A DNA stretch of 64,000 nt from Methanoculleus sp. UBA430 (GTDB taxonomy: Archaea > Halobacteriota > Methanomicrobia > Methanomicrobiales > Methanoculleaceae). Positions within the stretch are counted from its first letter, which is position 1; each line of letters opens with the position of its first letter. The DNA is taken from positions 272,210 to 336,209 of the forward strand of contig NZ_DAXW01000016.1 of the NCBI RefSeq assembly GCF_002506585.1, in the 5' to 3' direction. Below the pieces are notes generated by a model, which ran no database searches, had not been told where the DNA came from, and saw only the letters and a program-made list of their open reading frames with translations. Shown one piece after another: positions 17,540-24,770 of this stretch. The position numbers and the translations under genes are program-made.

Positions 17540-17956
17540 GTTATCGGCCTGACCATACGGAGCATCCAGATGTGCCCCGGCACCCGGGCCTGCAAGCGTG
17601 CCAAACAGGACAGCCCGGGACTGGGATTCGCTCTCGATAAGGAGTTCTACGGCAAGCCGGCGCCCGCCAAGTTCAAGATGGGCGTCGCGGGCTGTCCCAA
17701 CTGCTGCAGCGATGCCTGGTTAAAAGACCTCGGCTTCTTCGGCACCGATGACGGGTTCACGGCGGTCGTCGGCGGCAAGGGCGGCGGGACGGCAAAGGTG
17801 GGCCGGGAGCTCGCCCAGGGGCTGACCGAGGAGCAGGCCGTGGCGCTCGCGAGGAAGGTCATCGCGTTCTACCGGGAGAACGGGCAGGCCCCCGAACGCC
17901 TGGGAGCGACGATCGAGCGGGTCGGCTTCGACAAATTCAAAGAAGCCGTCCTTTGA
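17540..17956 (+). pseudogene. 5'-truncated small sulfite/nitrite reductase-like siroheme protein
   Basis: From ATG 17570 the frame gives 128 residues with both iron-sulfur/siroheme cysteine motifs: CPGTRACK (CX5C) and GCPNCC (CX3C). The end AFYRENGQAPERLGATIERVG is typical of the small Dsr-like proteins of methanogens (about 215 residues). In-frame codons before the ATG still read VIGLTIRSIQ, which is family sequence, back to a TAG at 17537-17539. The N-terminal ferredoxin-like half is therefore missing. It could still be translated from 17570, but without half of the cofactor pocket it is probably a remnant. Confidence 0.72.
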
Positions 17957-17975
17957 TCTCGAAGGAGTTATTCGC

Positions 17976-18018
17976 GGCAGATTGATGCGCCCGCACCGGC
18001 GGGTACAACCAATCTGCC
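17976..18018. repeat. Nested inverted repeat downstream of the siroheme-protein remnant
   Basis: GGCAGATTG (17976-17984) is perfectly complementary to CAATCTGCC (18010-18018), and CCCG/CGGG pairs again inside the loop. The stem has no T-tract. It lies between convergent coding regions and may stabilise transcript ends. The rest of 17957-18206 shows no gene. Confidence 0.5.
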
Positions 18019-18206
18019 CCTATTCTCAAGGAATAACGCTGTCCGGTGCGCGGGAGTGTGGTTGCCGTTTGTCGTGTGCGGGTCTGAACCGGGCCGGAGA
18101 GGGGGGAGGGAGCGCGCACACGACTTTGCCCCCCTCTTCCGGCCCGGCACGCACGCGCAGGTGTTGAACCGGCCTTCAGAAGGATTGGGGTTTGTATCGC
18201 TCCCAC

Positions 18207-18905
18207 CTACGGGGCTGCCGTCACGGGCGGGGAGCCCGCCGCCCCGCTCTCGTAGACGAGGGTATTGTAGCGATACTGGAAGATGTAGATCGCCGGGGAT
18301 ACTGCGAGCATGAGGACCGGGAAGAGGAGAATCCCGGCAATCCCCACGAAGAGTCCGATAACGCCCGTGACGAGGACGACGAGGAAGACCAGGATCATCC
18401 CGAAGATCATGAGGACGAGCTGAAGGATGATCTGGGAGAAGATGTACGACCCCCAGCCGATCCTCCGGATCTGGGCAAGGACGGCGGGGATGTTGAATGC
18501 CTCGCGGAGCAAACCGGCCTTCGCGAACCGCACCATTGCCATCTGCGCGACAAGCCAGATCAGGACGAGGAGGACGAACGATACGAGGGCGGCGACGGCG
18601 GCCACGGGACTGTTCTGCCCGGCAAGGACGCCGGCGCCGCCCACCAGGGCCACCGCGACGACGAGCATGAGCGCGATGTAGGCGAGGTACACGACGAGCA
18701 GCTTCAGGCCGTCGAGAAAGAGCCGGCCCCAGCCGCCGAACTCCGGGGCCGGGCCTCCCCGCATGATCCGGACGAAGTAGCCGTAGATGAGCGGGAAGAC
18801 GATGACGGAGGCGATGAGCTGGAGCCACCGGACCCAGCCTCCCCGGAGGATGTTCCCTGTGTAGTCAAACGAGTCTTCGAGTACTCTCTGGTAGTTTACG
18901 GACAA
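18207..18905 (-). CDS. DUF4013 family membrane protein
   Basis: A 232-residue hydrophobic protein with about six membrane helices. The soluble start YQRVLEDSFDYTGNILRGGW and the loop YGYFVRIMRG...FGGWGRLFLDGLKLLVVYLAY fit the archaeal DUF4013 family, whose function is unknown. The open frame continues upstream to 19238, but that part overlaps IS debris. TTG 18905 with GGTGAT five bases before it fits the expected N-terminus. No neighbours suggest a role. Confidence 0.75.
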   Translation of the reverse strand: MSVNYQRVLEDSFDYTGNILRGGWVRWLQLIASVIVFPLIYGYFVRIMRGGPAPEFGGWGRLFLDGLKLLVVYLAYIALMLVVAVALVGGAGVLAGQNSPVAAVAALVSFVLLVLIWLVAQMAMVRFAKAGLLREAFNIPAVLAQIRRIGWGSYIFSQIILQLVLMIFGMILVFLVVLVTGVIGLFVGIAGILLFPVLMLAVSPAIYIFQYRYNTLVYESGAAGSPPVTAAP

Positions 18906-18966
18906 CGTATCACCCTGCGAATCGATCCCGAAACTCCGGGCCGCGGTGCATGCCGGACGGGCCGAT

Positions 18967-19075
18967 TCGGGATGCCTCACTATAACGGGTATATCGGGCA
19001 ACGATCTTCTTGAACGCTTCGATCCGGCTTGAGGGCTGCGCAGATGGGTTCCCTTCCACAAACCCGCGGTCCCGA
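18967..19075 (-). pseudogene. IS5-family transposase fragment
   Basis: The minus strand encodes GLYNRDRGFVEGN followed shortly by SRIEAFKKIVARYTRY. The intact IS5 transposase at 15668-16461 has TLYKERGAIERFFSWIEAFKKIVPRYERY at the same place, so about 35 C-terminal residues of a related transposase survive. It lies just upstream of the DUF4013 start, so the old insertion may supply or disrupt that promoter. Confidence 0.75.
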
Positions 19076-19248
19076 TTGTACAGCCCAGCCCGGCGGTGAC
19101 CTTTCGCAACGCATGGAACGTTCGCCGGGTAGCCCTCATCCCGGTCGGTCCGCCCGTCGTGCATGTTGATATCCCGGCCGAGCAGACGGCAGAAGCCAGC
19201 GTCAGGGGTGGCGCAACCCTCATCATCACCGGCGTCAATCACTCTGCA

Positions 19249-19674
19249 ATGAAACCCCGGGACCTCTCCATCGAGGAGAAGCGGCGGCTCTTCGATTGGC
19301 TCGCCGGGCTGCTCTCGAATCGAGAGGAGATTCTCTTTGCCTACGTATACGGGTCGTTTCTGCACGGTCCCTTCCGCGACATCGATATCGGCGTCTTCCT
19401 GCAGGCCGACAGCAGCGGAGCAGCCGCTCCGCTCCGATACGAGATGGCGCTTGAGCAGGAACTGGAAGATGCCATGGGCGTGCCCATCGACGTCAGGGTC
19501 CTGAACGCCGCGCCCCTGCCGTTCGCTTACTCGGTCCTGCAGACCGGGGAGGTGCTCGTCTCCCGCGATGAGAAGGCTCGCTGCGACTTCGTGTGCAGGA
19601 TATACACCCACTACCACGATTTCGCCTACTACCGGGAGCGTTACCGGCGGGAGGCGCTTGGTCTCCTGCGATAG
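19249..19674 (+). CDS. MNT-type nucleotidyltransferase (MntA-like antitoxin)
   Basis: A 141-residue protein of the minimal nucleotidyltransferase group. GSFLHGPFRDIDIGVFL (about residues 39-55) carries the GS-X10-DXD active site. Such proteins pair with HEPN RNases in HEPN/MNT toxin-antitoxin modules; MntA AMPylates and so silences the HEPN partner. ATG 19249 gives the usual length; the longer frame from 19096 overlaps IS debris. The following stub looks like the start of the partner gene, but only 29 codons remain. Confidence 0.85.
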   Translation: MKPRDLSIEEKRRLFDWLAGLLSNREEILFAYVYGSFLHGPFRDIDIGVFLQADSSGAAAPLRYEMALEQELEDAMGVPIDVRVLNAAPLPFAYSVLQTGEVLVSRDEKARCDFVCRIYTHYHDFAYYRERYRREALGLLR

Positions 19675-19747
19675 CGAGAAGGTCACCGCCCTCTCGTCGG
19701 AGCTGGTGCAGGCCCAGGGCGGGGTGACGGATCTTGCGGTCGCTTGA
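19658..19747 (+). pseudogene. Truncated HEPN (DUF86-like) toxin stub
   Basis: TTG 19658 overlaps the end of the MNT gene and opens a 29-codon frame reading VSCDSEKVTALSSELVQAQG, then stops at 19745-19747. The spacing, overlap and SEKVTALSSEL helix resemble the N-terminus of DUF86/HEPN partners, whose RX4-6H active site would lie about 70 residues further on and is missing. The toxin has apparently been lost while the antitoxin stays open. Confidence 0.45.
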
Positions 19748-19872
19748 AGGTGCCGCGAGCCCGTGCTCCGGAGAGATCGGCCCCGGCCCGGGGCGCACGA
19801 GAACCTGTTTCAATGCAGGCGATCCCTGTGATCCGGCTGAGAAGGTCGCTCGCGAGGATTATGTCGGAGCGA

Positions 19873-20580
19873 TCAGAACCGTTCCAACCCCGAAGTCCAC
19901 AACGGCATCGTGTCACCGTTCTGCGTCGCCGTGATCAGCGCGTCGCGGATGTCGGCGATCCCACCCACAACCGGCAGGCAGGAGAACCCGATCCACCCGA
20001 CCATGTAGTAGGGCGACGAAGCGGTCTCCTCCCCGACCAGCCAGTAGAACGACCCGTCGGGCAGCCCGGTCTCCCCGAACGTCGCCCCAAGGATGATGGC
20101 GCGCCCGATCTTGGCGAGGTTGATCTCCCCGCTCGCGGCAGGCGTCAGCGGGTCGGGGTCAGCGCCGTCGCGGAGGCCGTCACCGTCGGTATCCGGGTTG
20201 AAGGGATCGGTGCCGTACTCGAACTCGGCCATGTCGTCGAGGCCGTCGTCGTCGGTGTCCGCCTTCGTCGGGTCGCTCCGCTGCCTGAAGTGGGTCTTGC
20301 CGTTCGCGTCGGTGATGGGCTCCCGGGCCTCAAAACCGTCGGAAAGTCCGTCGCCGTCGGTGTCGATTGCATATGTGTCGGGCGTATGCTGGTTGCCGAA
20401 CCCGTCGGTATAGCCACCCTCGAAATCGTCCAACAGGCCGTCTTCGTCCCGGTCGCCGTCGGTCAGGGTTGCGATCCCCGGCGCGGTCTGGTCTTTGACG
20501 ACCGTCACCGTCGTGGTGAACAGCGCGTAGCCGTCCTTCAGGACGGCGACCCGGTACGCGCCGATGAGAACCTGTAACAA
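19873..20580 (-). CDS. TSP3-stalk/pre-toxin protein, truncated (polymorphic toxin module A)
   Basis: A 235-residue frame without a proper start. It opens inside a PEGA-like beta-strand segment (GAYRVAVLKDGYALFTTTVTV), then four or more thrombospondin-type-3 calcium-binding repeats of the DTDGDGLSDGFE kind (about 40-135), then a pre-toxin domain (GRAIILGATFGETG ... GWIGFSCLPVVGGIADIRDA). It stops after TATQNGD, where homologues continue into a toxin. The last 57 nt (19880-19936) match the immunity gene at 20713-20769 but in another frame, so the toxin part was replaced by recombination with an immunity-gene end. Likely inactive. Confidence 0.7.
   Translation of the reverse strand: MLQVLIGAYRVAVLKDGYALFTTTVTVVKDQTAPGIATLTDGDRDEDGLLDDFEGGYTDGFGNQHTPDTYAIDTDGDGLSDGFEAREPITDANGKTHFRQRSDPTKADTDDDGLDDMAEFEYGTDPFNPDTDGDGLRDGADPDPLTPAASGEINLAKIGRAIILGATFGETGLPDGSFYWLVGEETASSPYYMVGWIGFSCLPVVGGIADIRDALITATQNGDTMPLWTSGLERF
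19880..19936. repeat. Partial copy of the immunity-gene 3' region
   Basis: Aligned by eye with 20713-20769, about 49 of 57 bases are identical without gaps. In the immunity frame the minus strand here still reads DAVVDFGVGTVL, against DAVVDFGVGKVI in the 403-residue ORF, although the overlapping annotated frame is different. It marks a recombination junction. Confidence 0.75.
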
Positions 20581-20613
20581 GAGCCCTAAAAAGAGGTGAC
20601 TGAGGTAAAACGC

Positions 20614-21825
20614 TTACTCGATACCTTTCAGGTCGACACGGCCATCGATCCGGACATAATCCCCCTCCTTCAGTTGGAGGCGGAAGTATCGCTTATCGAT
20701 CTCGATTATAACCTTTCCAACCCCGAAATCTACAACGGCATCGTATCTCCGCTCGGCGTCGCCGGGATCGTCCGGGACGATGATCGCATCGATGCGCCCG
20801 TTCACTTCCAGGAGGGGCAGCGCAGGCTCTGCATAGATCTGTCGATCGACGATCTTGCTCTTCTCCAGCATGTCCACCAACATCCGCAGCATGACTTTTC
20901 CGTCTCTTCCGACCATCGCGGGAGTACAGAGTAGATCGTCATCGAAGACCGATGTCCGGGTGCCATCTGCGAACTCGACGCGCACGACCTGCGTATAGAC
21001 CGTGCCTTGGTATTCGGCGTCCGGTCTCACGCTCACGATGCGGACGGGAATCGTAAGGTTTTCTTTCAGCATTCCCGTTGGAATGCCGCCCGTTTCGGGA
21101 TGTGCCGTCACGAGATACCCGTTGTCGGCGACAAGGAGGCGCAGTGTCCTCCCAGAGGTCGGCTCGACGTACCGGTACACGTTTTTCTGGACCTCGACGC
21201 CCTCCCGGGCACCGGTCATAATGAGGTCTTTGACCTCTTCCCGTTTCACATAGTCCAAACCGAACGCGGAATAAAACTGGTTGCCCGACGGAGTGTTGAC
21301 ATGGTTAGCGACGATGTGGACCCAGCCGCTTCCTTCCGTGTCATCCAAATCCCACACGCCAACTAAATCTTTCCGGCTTATTCCGACCCGGATGTAATCT
21401 CCTATCTGGTAGTCAGGAAAGGAATCACGTTCTTGATGGCAAAGATCAACGCCAATCGTACCCATACCTATGTCAATATAAAAAGTAGGATGATTCTTAT
21501 CGATATCAACGATTTCGCCAAAAAATAAAATAGGTCCCTTTTCTAGACTGATCTCATCTTCAGGCGAGTGATACTTTGATTCGACGCCTTTCATAGGTAA
21601 AGCCAGTTTTTCGACATGGGCACAAAATGCCGAAACGCCTACTGTCTTGATTGTGCCCACCATCTCGTCCCTGCTGCTCCCGTCCGGGTCAAACAGGTAA
21701 ATTATCGTTCCATCCTGCAATTCAATAAAGACAGTCTGCTCGCACACTTCTCCATGGTCGTCCAGCATGCCGAGAATATTTTTTAGAATCTTTCCTCTCA
21801 CTCGTGCTCGAAACATCTTTATCAC
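20614..21825 (-). CDS. Immunity-toxin-immunity fusion ORF (polymorphic toxin locus)
   Basis: A 403-residue ORF in three parts. Residues 1-158 and 252-403 resemble each other: a charged beta-rich start, a DGT-hydrophobic-FD motif (LQDGTIIYLFD; FADGTRTSVFD), MVG, an I-D-G/DFGVG strand pair and a GDYIRV/GDYVRI end. I interpret them as two related immunity domains. Residues 165-245 (GSGWVHIVANHV ... LVADNGYLVTAHP) match the C-terminal toxin domain of the gene just upstream (GTGWIHIVNNHI ... VIGDNGYLRTAYP). The second unit has its own in-frame Met252 (21072). The ORF probably arose when an immunity gene lost its stop and ran into the tip of an orphan toxin cassette and that cassette's own immunity gene. 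No database family recognised. Confidence 0.7.
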   Translation of the reverse strand: MIKMFRARVRGKILKNILGMLDDHGEVCEQTVFIELQDGTIIYLFDPDGSSRDEMVGTIKTVGVSAFCAHVEKLALPMKGVESKYHSPEDEISLEKGPILFFGEIVDIDKNHPTFYIDIGMGTIGVDLCHQERDSFPDYQIGDYIRVGISRKDLVGVWDLDDTEGSGWVHIVANHVNTPSGNQFYSAFGLDYVKREEVKDLIMTGAREGVEVQKNVYRYVEPTSGRTLRLLVADNGYLVTAHPETGGIPTGMLKENLTIPVRIVSVRPDAEYQGTVYTQVVRVEFADGTRTSVFDDDLLCTPAMVGRDGKVMLRMLVDMLEKSKIVDRQIYAEPALPLLEVNGRIDAIIVPDDPGDAERRYDAVVDFGVGKVIIEIDKRYFRLQLKEGDYVRIDGRVDLKGIE

Positions 21826-21833
21826 CCCGTCAA

Positions 21834-22733
21834 CTAACTGAACAGACTCCGGATGTGTGGTGGAACCTTACCCTTACTAACGGACAGTGGATAAGCCGTA
21901 CGGAGATACCCATTGTCACCAATCACGACTAGTAAAAAGTGCTCTTCATCGATCTTCTTCCAATATCGAATAGAACTCCTCGGATCCATTGTTCCTGTCT
22001 TCGCACAATCCAGTATCAGATCTTTAATAAGATCTCTATTTACGTACTGTTCACCCAGTGGTAGAAATTGATTTCCGGAGTTCGGATTAATGATATGATT
22101 GTTGACAATATGGATCCAGCCTGTGCCTCCTTCTTTATCGTAAACCCACGATGTCGCACCTGCAGCCGTACCAAGCTTTCCCTCCTCCAGCCAGATGACC
22201 TTCCCGTCCGCCCGCTTGACGACTGCCAACGTCCGCAACAGGTTTCCGTTGCTTCTCACGACCACCTTCAGCTCATCCTCGGTGATCCCGTTTATTAGCA
22301 ACCGATCGATCACCTCGTCGCCGTGTGCTTTACGAATAGCGTTTATCGCTTCCGCGGCCTCATCCGTATATGGCGCAACCCCGACCAGCAGCACCATCGC
22401 CGGCTTCAGCAGCTCCGGGTGCTTCAGGACGAACTTTCCGACGACGGCCGCGACCTTCGCCGCATCCCCGTAGCCCGGGATCAGCGCGGCAAGGTTGAGC
22501 CCCGTGCCGACCAGATCGCCCCGCGAGATCGTCGCGGCGATGTCCCGGAGGTCGCCGATGACGAGGACGCCGCTCGCGACCCAGCCGGCCAGGTAATAGA
22601 CGTTGTCGTGGTCGTCGGCGCCCCACTCACCGAGGACGGCGCCGAGGAGGAACTCCCGGCCCATCTCCAGCGGGCCGTAGCGCTCCTCGTAGACCAGCGG
22701 GTCGTAATCGGGATCAGTGTCTCCTTGGCACCA
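21834..22733 (-). CDS. Orphan polymorphic toxin cassette (pre-toxin plus toxin domain)
   Basis: The frame is open from just after a TAA at 22736-22734; the first ATG is at 22664. It starts inside the same DPDYDPLVYEERYGPLEMGREF segment that follows the TSP3 stalk in the full-length gene at 23380-24726. The pre-toxin domain (about 90 residues) is nearly identical to that copy, then the protein diverges completely into a different C-terminus: GTGWIHIVNNHI...GNQF, a helix, and IGDNGYLRTAYPL. The histidine-bearing strand and D-NGYL-TAYP end look like BECR-type (barnase-EndoU-colicin-RelE) RNase toxins. With no stalk, signal or start signal it fits an orphan tip awaiting recombination. Eight bases separate it from its putative immunity gene. 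Confidence 0.7.
   Translation of the reverse strand, partial: WCQGDTDPDYDPLVYEERYGPLEMGREFLLGAVLGEWGADDHDNVYYLAGWVASGVLVIGDLRDIAATISRGDLVGTGLNLAALIPGYGDAAKVAAVVGKFVLKHPELLKPAMVLLVGVAPYTDEAAEAINAIRKAHGDEVIDRLLINGITEDELKVVVRSNGNLLRTLAVVKRADGKVIWLEEGKLGTAAGATSWVYDKEGGTGWIHIVNNHIINPNSGNQFLPLGEQYVNRDLIKDLILDCAKTGTMDPRSSIRYWKKIDEEHFLLVVIGDNGYLRTAYPLSVSKGKVPPHIRSLFS
22400..22715. repeat. Direct repeat, copy 1 (pre-toxin domain)
   Basis: Bases 22401-22715 align without gaps to 23911-24225 (constant offset 1510) with about 18 mismatches in 315. Homology stops abruptly at GGATC on the 5' coding side and decays beyond the pre-toxin domain on the other. Such a repeat is an efficient substrate for recombination that would swap toxin tips. 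Confidence 0.9.
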
Positions 22734-22744
22734 TTAAAAAGGAA

Positions 22745-23356
22745 CTAAGGGTCATTCTGCATTTTCTGTTTTTCTTTCAAGAACTTCAGGGGGTGCTCCC
22801 ACCAGAAGTTAGCTGGAGTATATGGGTCGACGGCATCAGCACAGCATTTGATGATCTCATCGATATGTTGCAGATATTTACTCCTGAAAGTTTCATCAAG
22901 GGCGGATATTTTTGCCTTAATTTCTGTAAGATCATAGTCCCGTTCTAATTCGATCAGTAATATCTCCAGAGAACTGCGAGTAGCAAAATCGTTCGGGATT
23001 TCAAGTTCAAAAGGCTCCTGATCGGCAAAATATCGTATTGTCACGGGATAATAGTAAACCTCATCGTTCAGCAGAGAAAACAACTTTTCGCGATAATCCT
23101 GCCCCTTTTTCTCTTCCAGTGCGGTTAGCTTTCTAGTTATTCTCTCATATTCCGCGCGAAATCGCTCACAGTCGACTCCTTCCTCTTCGAGCAACTGCAT
23201 CCAAAAAGGGAGACAGTGTTTTAACCCATAGGGTGCATCGACAGGGTATCTCCCGAGTCTTTTCAACTCGTCGTAGTGTTCGTCGGTCTCTTCAATACTT
23301 TTCTCATAGCTGAGCAGGCCTTTTATTACCCTGTTGAGGAGCTTGTTATCTACCAT
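22745..23356 (-). CDS. Putative immunity protein for the upstream toxin
   Basis: A 203-residue soluble, mostly helical, strongly charged protein (VIKGLLSYEKSIEETDEHYDEL, FRAEYERITRKLTALEEKKG) that I cannot assign to a family. It begins 23 nt behind the full-length toxin gene and ends before the orphan cassette, exactly where immunity genes lie in bacterial polymorphic toxin loci. G+C is much lower than in the stalk-encoding DNA, typical of exchangeable cassettes. The role is inferred from position only. Confidence 0.55.
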   Translation of the reverse strand: MVDNKLLNRVIKGLLSYEKSIEETDEHYDELKRLGRYPVDAPYGLKHCLPFWMQLLEEEGVDCERFRAEYERITRKLTALEEKKGQDYREKLFSLLNDEVYYYPVTIRYFADQEPFELEIPNDFATRSSLEILLIELERDYDLTEIKAKISALDETFRSKYLQHIDEIIKCCADAVDPYTPANFWWEHPLKFLKEKQKMQNDP

Positions 23357-23379
23357 TCTCTCATACCACGCTCACGAAT

Positions 23380-24726
23380 CTAATTCAACCTAACCAATCT
23401 GTCGGTGATCCGTACATCCACATAATGGGTAAGAGGCCTAGCATCCGGTTTGAAGAAGGTCGTGATCAGGCCATCCTTCGTTATACTCACGAACTCGTTG
23501 GCACTACGGTCATAAACGACCAGCGTGTCATAGCCCACTTGGTAATACAACTCGACAGTCCCGTCTCTCCGGTTGCTCAAGGTAGTAGCCTTCTGCAGGT
23601 ATACCGATTTCGTAAAGGTCTCGCCCCATTCGAATTGACCGAGCACGTGATCGGTGTAGTGTTTGTCCAGATTCCCTGAAGCCGTGAGCTTCTTCGTCGG
23701 CGTCCACCCGCCTTCGCAGACGTTCTCGAGCATATGCCTGACGCGGAAGAGGTTGACGTTCTCACCGTAGAGTCTGACCAGCGTCGAATCCGTCGCTCCA
23801 TTTGCCCTGAGCACATCGAGGACCTCGTCGCCGTAACTGTACTTCAAGATGCTCAGCGCTTCAGTCGTTTCATCCGAGTACCGGGTCACCCCGGCCAGCA
23901 GGAGAACAGCCGGTTTCAGCAGCTCCGGGTGCTTCAGGACGAACTTCCCGACGACGGCCGCGACCTTCGCCGCATCCCCGTACCCCGGGATCAGCGCGGC
24001 GAGGTTGAGCCCCGTGCCGACCAGGTCGCCCCGCGAGATCGTCGCGGCGATGTCCCGGAGGTCCCCGATGACGATGACGCCGCTCGCGACCCAGCCGCCC
24101 AGGTAGAAGATGTTGGCATGGTCGTCGGCACCCCACTCGCCGAGGACGGCGCCGAGGAGGAACTCCCGGCCCATCTCCAGCGGGCCATAGCGCTCCTCGA
24201 AGACCAGCGGGTCGTAGTCGGGATCGTACCACTCCTCGTAGCCGGAGTGGCCGTCACCGTCGGTGTCGGCCGACCAGAGATCGGTGCCGATCTCCCATTC
24301 GAGGGCGTCGGAAAGCCCGTCGCCGTCGCTGCCCGGGTTGAGCGGGTCGCTCTCGATCGCATCCTCCAGGTAGTCGTCGAGGCCGTCGCCGTCCGTGTCC
24401 GCCTTGTTCGGGTCGCTCCGCTGCTTGTAGTAGGTCTTCCCGCCTTCGGTGACCAGTTCTCCAGCCTCGTAGCCGTCTGAAAGCCCGTCCCCGTCGGTAT
24501 CGACCGCATACGGGTCAGGCGCATGCCAGTTGCCGAACCCGTCGCGATACCCGTTCTCGTAGATGTCCGGCAGCCCGTCCCCGTCCAGGTCGTCATTGTT
24601 CAGGTCCGGTGTCAACCTGAAGTGGAGCGAACCGATTAGCGCAGTCTCGCTATGGATGGTGAGAGGCTCCGCATCGCCGTAGCATGCTCTCCGGCGAGCC
24701 GGACACAGGGCAAGCGGACCACGCAA
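23380..24726 (-). CDS. TSP3-stalk polymorphic toxin with BECR-like C-terminal domain
   Basis: A 448-residue frame from TTG 24726 just behind a stop. Residues 42-170 are thrombospondin-type-3 calcium-binding repeats (DTDGDGLSDGYE, DTDGDGLDDYLE, DTDGDGHSGYEE); 180-275 the pre-toxin domain (GREFLLGAVLGEWG ... LIPGYGDAAKVAAV); about 350-430 the toxin-like tip: LDKHYTDHV, YLQKATTLSNRRDG, VVYDRSANEFVSITKDG, ITTFFKPD. The KHxxxH, YD-NEF-DG and T-FKPD pattern is that of BECR-fold RNase toxins of RHS/CDI proteins. No signal peptide is encoded, so the original N-terminus is probably lost or lies in another frame upstream. Putative immunity gene follows at once. Confidence 0.7.
   Translation of the reverse strand: MRGPLALCPARRRACYGDAEPLTIHSETALIGSLHFRLTPDLNNDDLDGDGLPDIYENGYRDGFGNWHAPDPYAVDTDGDGLSDGYEAGELVTEGGKTYYKQRSDPNKADTDGDGLDDYLEDAIESDPLNPGSDGDGLSDALEWEIGTDLWSADTDGDGHSGYEEWYDPDYDPLVFEERYGPLEMGREFLLGAVLGEWGADDHANIFYLGGWVASGVIVIGDLRDIAATISRGDLVGTGLNLAALIPGYGDAAKVAAVVGKFVLKHPELLKPAVLLLAGVTRYSDETTEALSILKYSYGDEVLDVLRANGATDSTLVRLYGENVNLFRVRHMLENVCEGGWTPTKKLTASGNLDKHYTDHVLGQFEWGETFTKSVYLQKATTLSNRRDGTVELYYQVGYDTLVVYDRSANEFVSITKDGLITTFFKPDARPLTHYVDVRITDRLVRLN
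23910..24225. repeat. Direct repeat, copy 2 (pre-toxin domain)
   Basis: This is the counterpart of 22400-22715, inside the full-length toxin gene. Crossing over between the copies would delete 1510 bp, remove the first toxin tip and its immunity gene, and attach the second toxin tip to the TSP3 stalk in frame. Confidence 0.9.
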
Positions 24727-24770
24727 CCCTCATGCGCGCGCCTTGAGCGGGAGGAGAACCCGGAGACCCC

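Noticed and set aside
19805..19820. GTTTCAATG motif that resembles the end of some CRISPR repeats (also near 37370)
   Set aside because: Single isolated copies, no regularly spaced repeats and no cas genes in the window.
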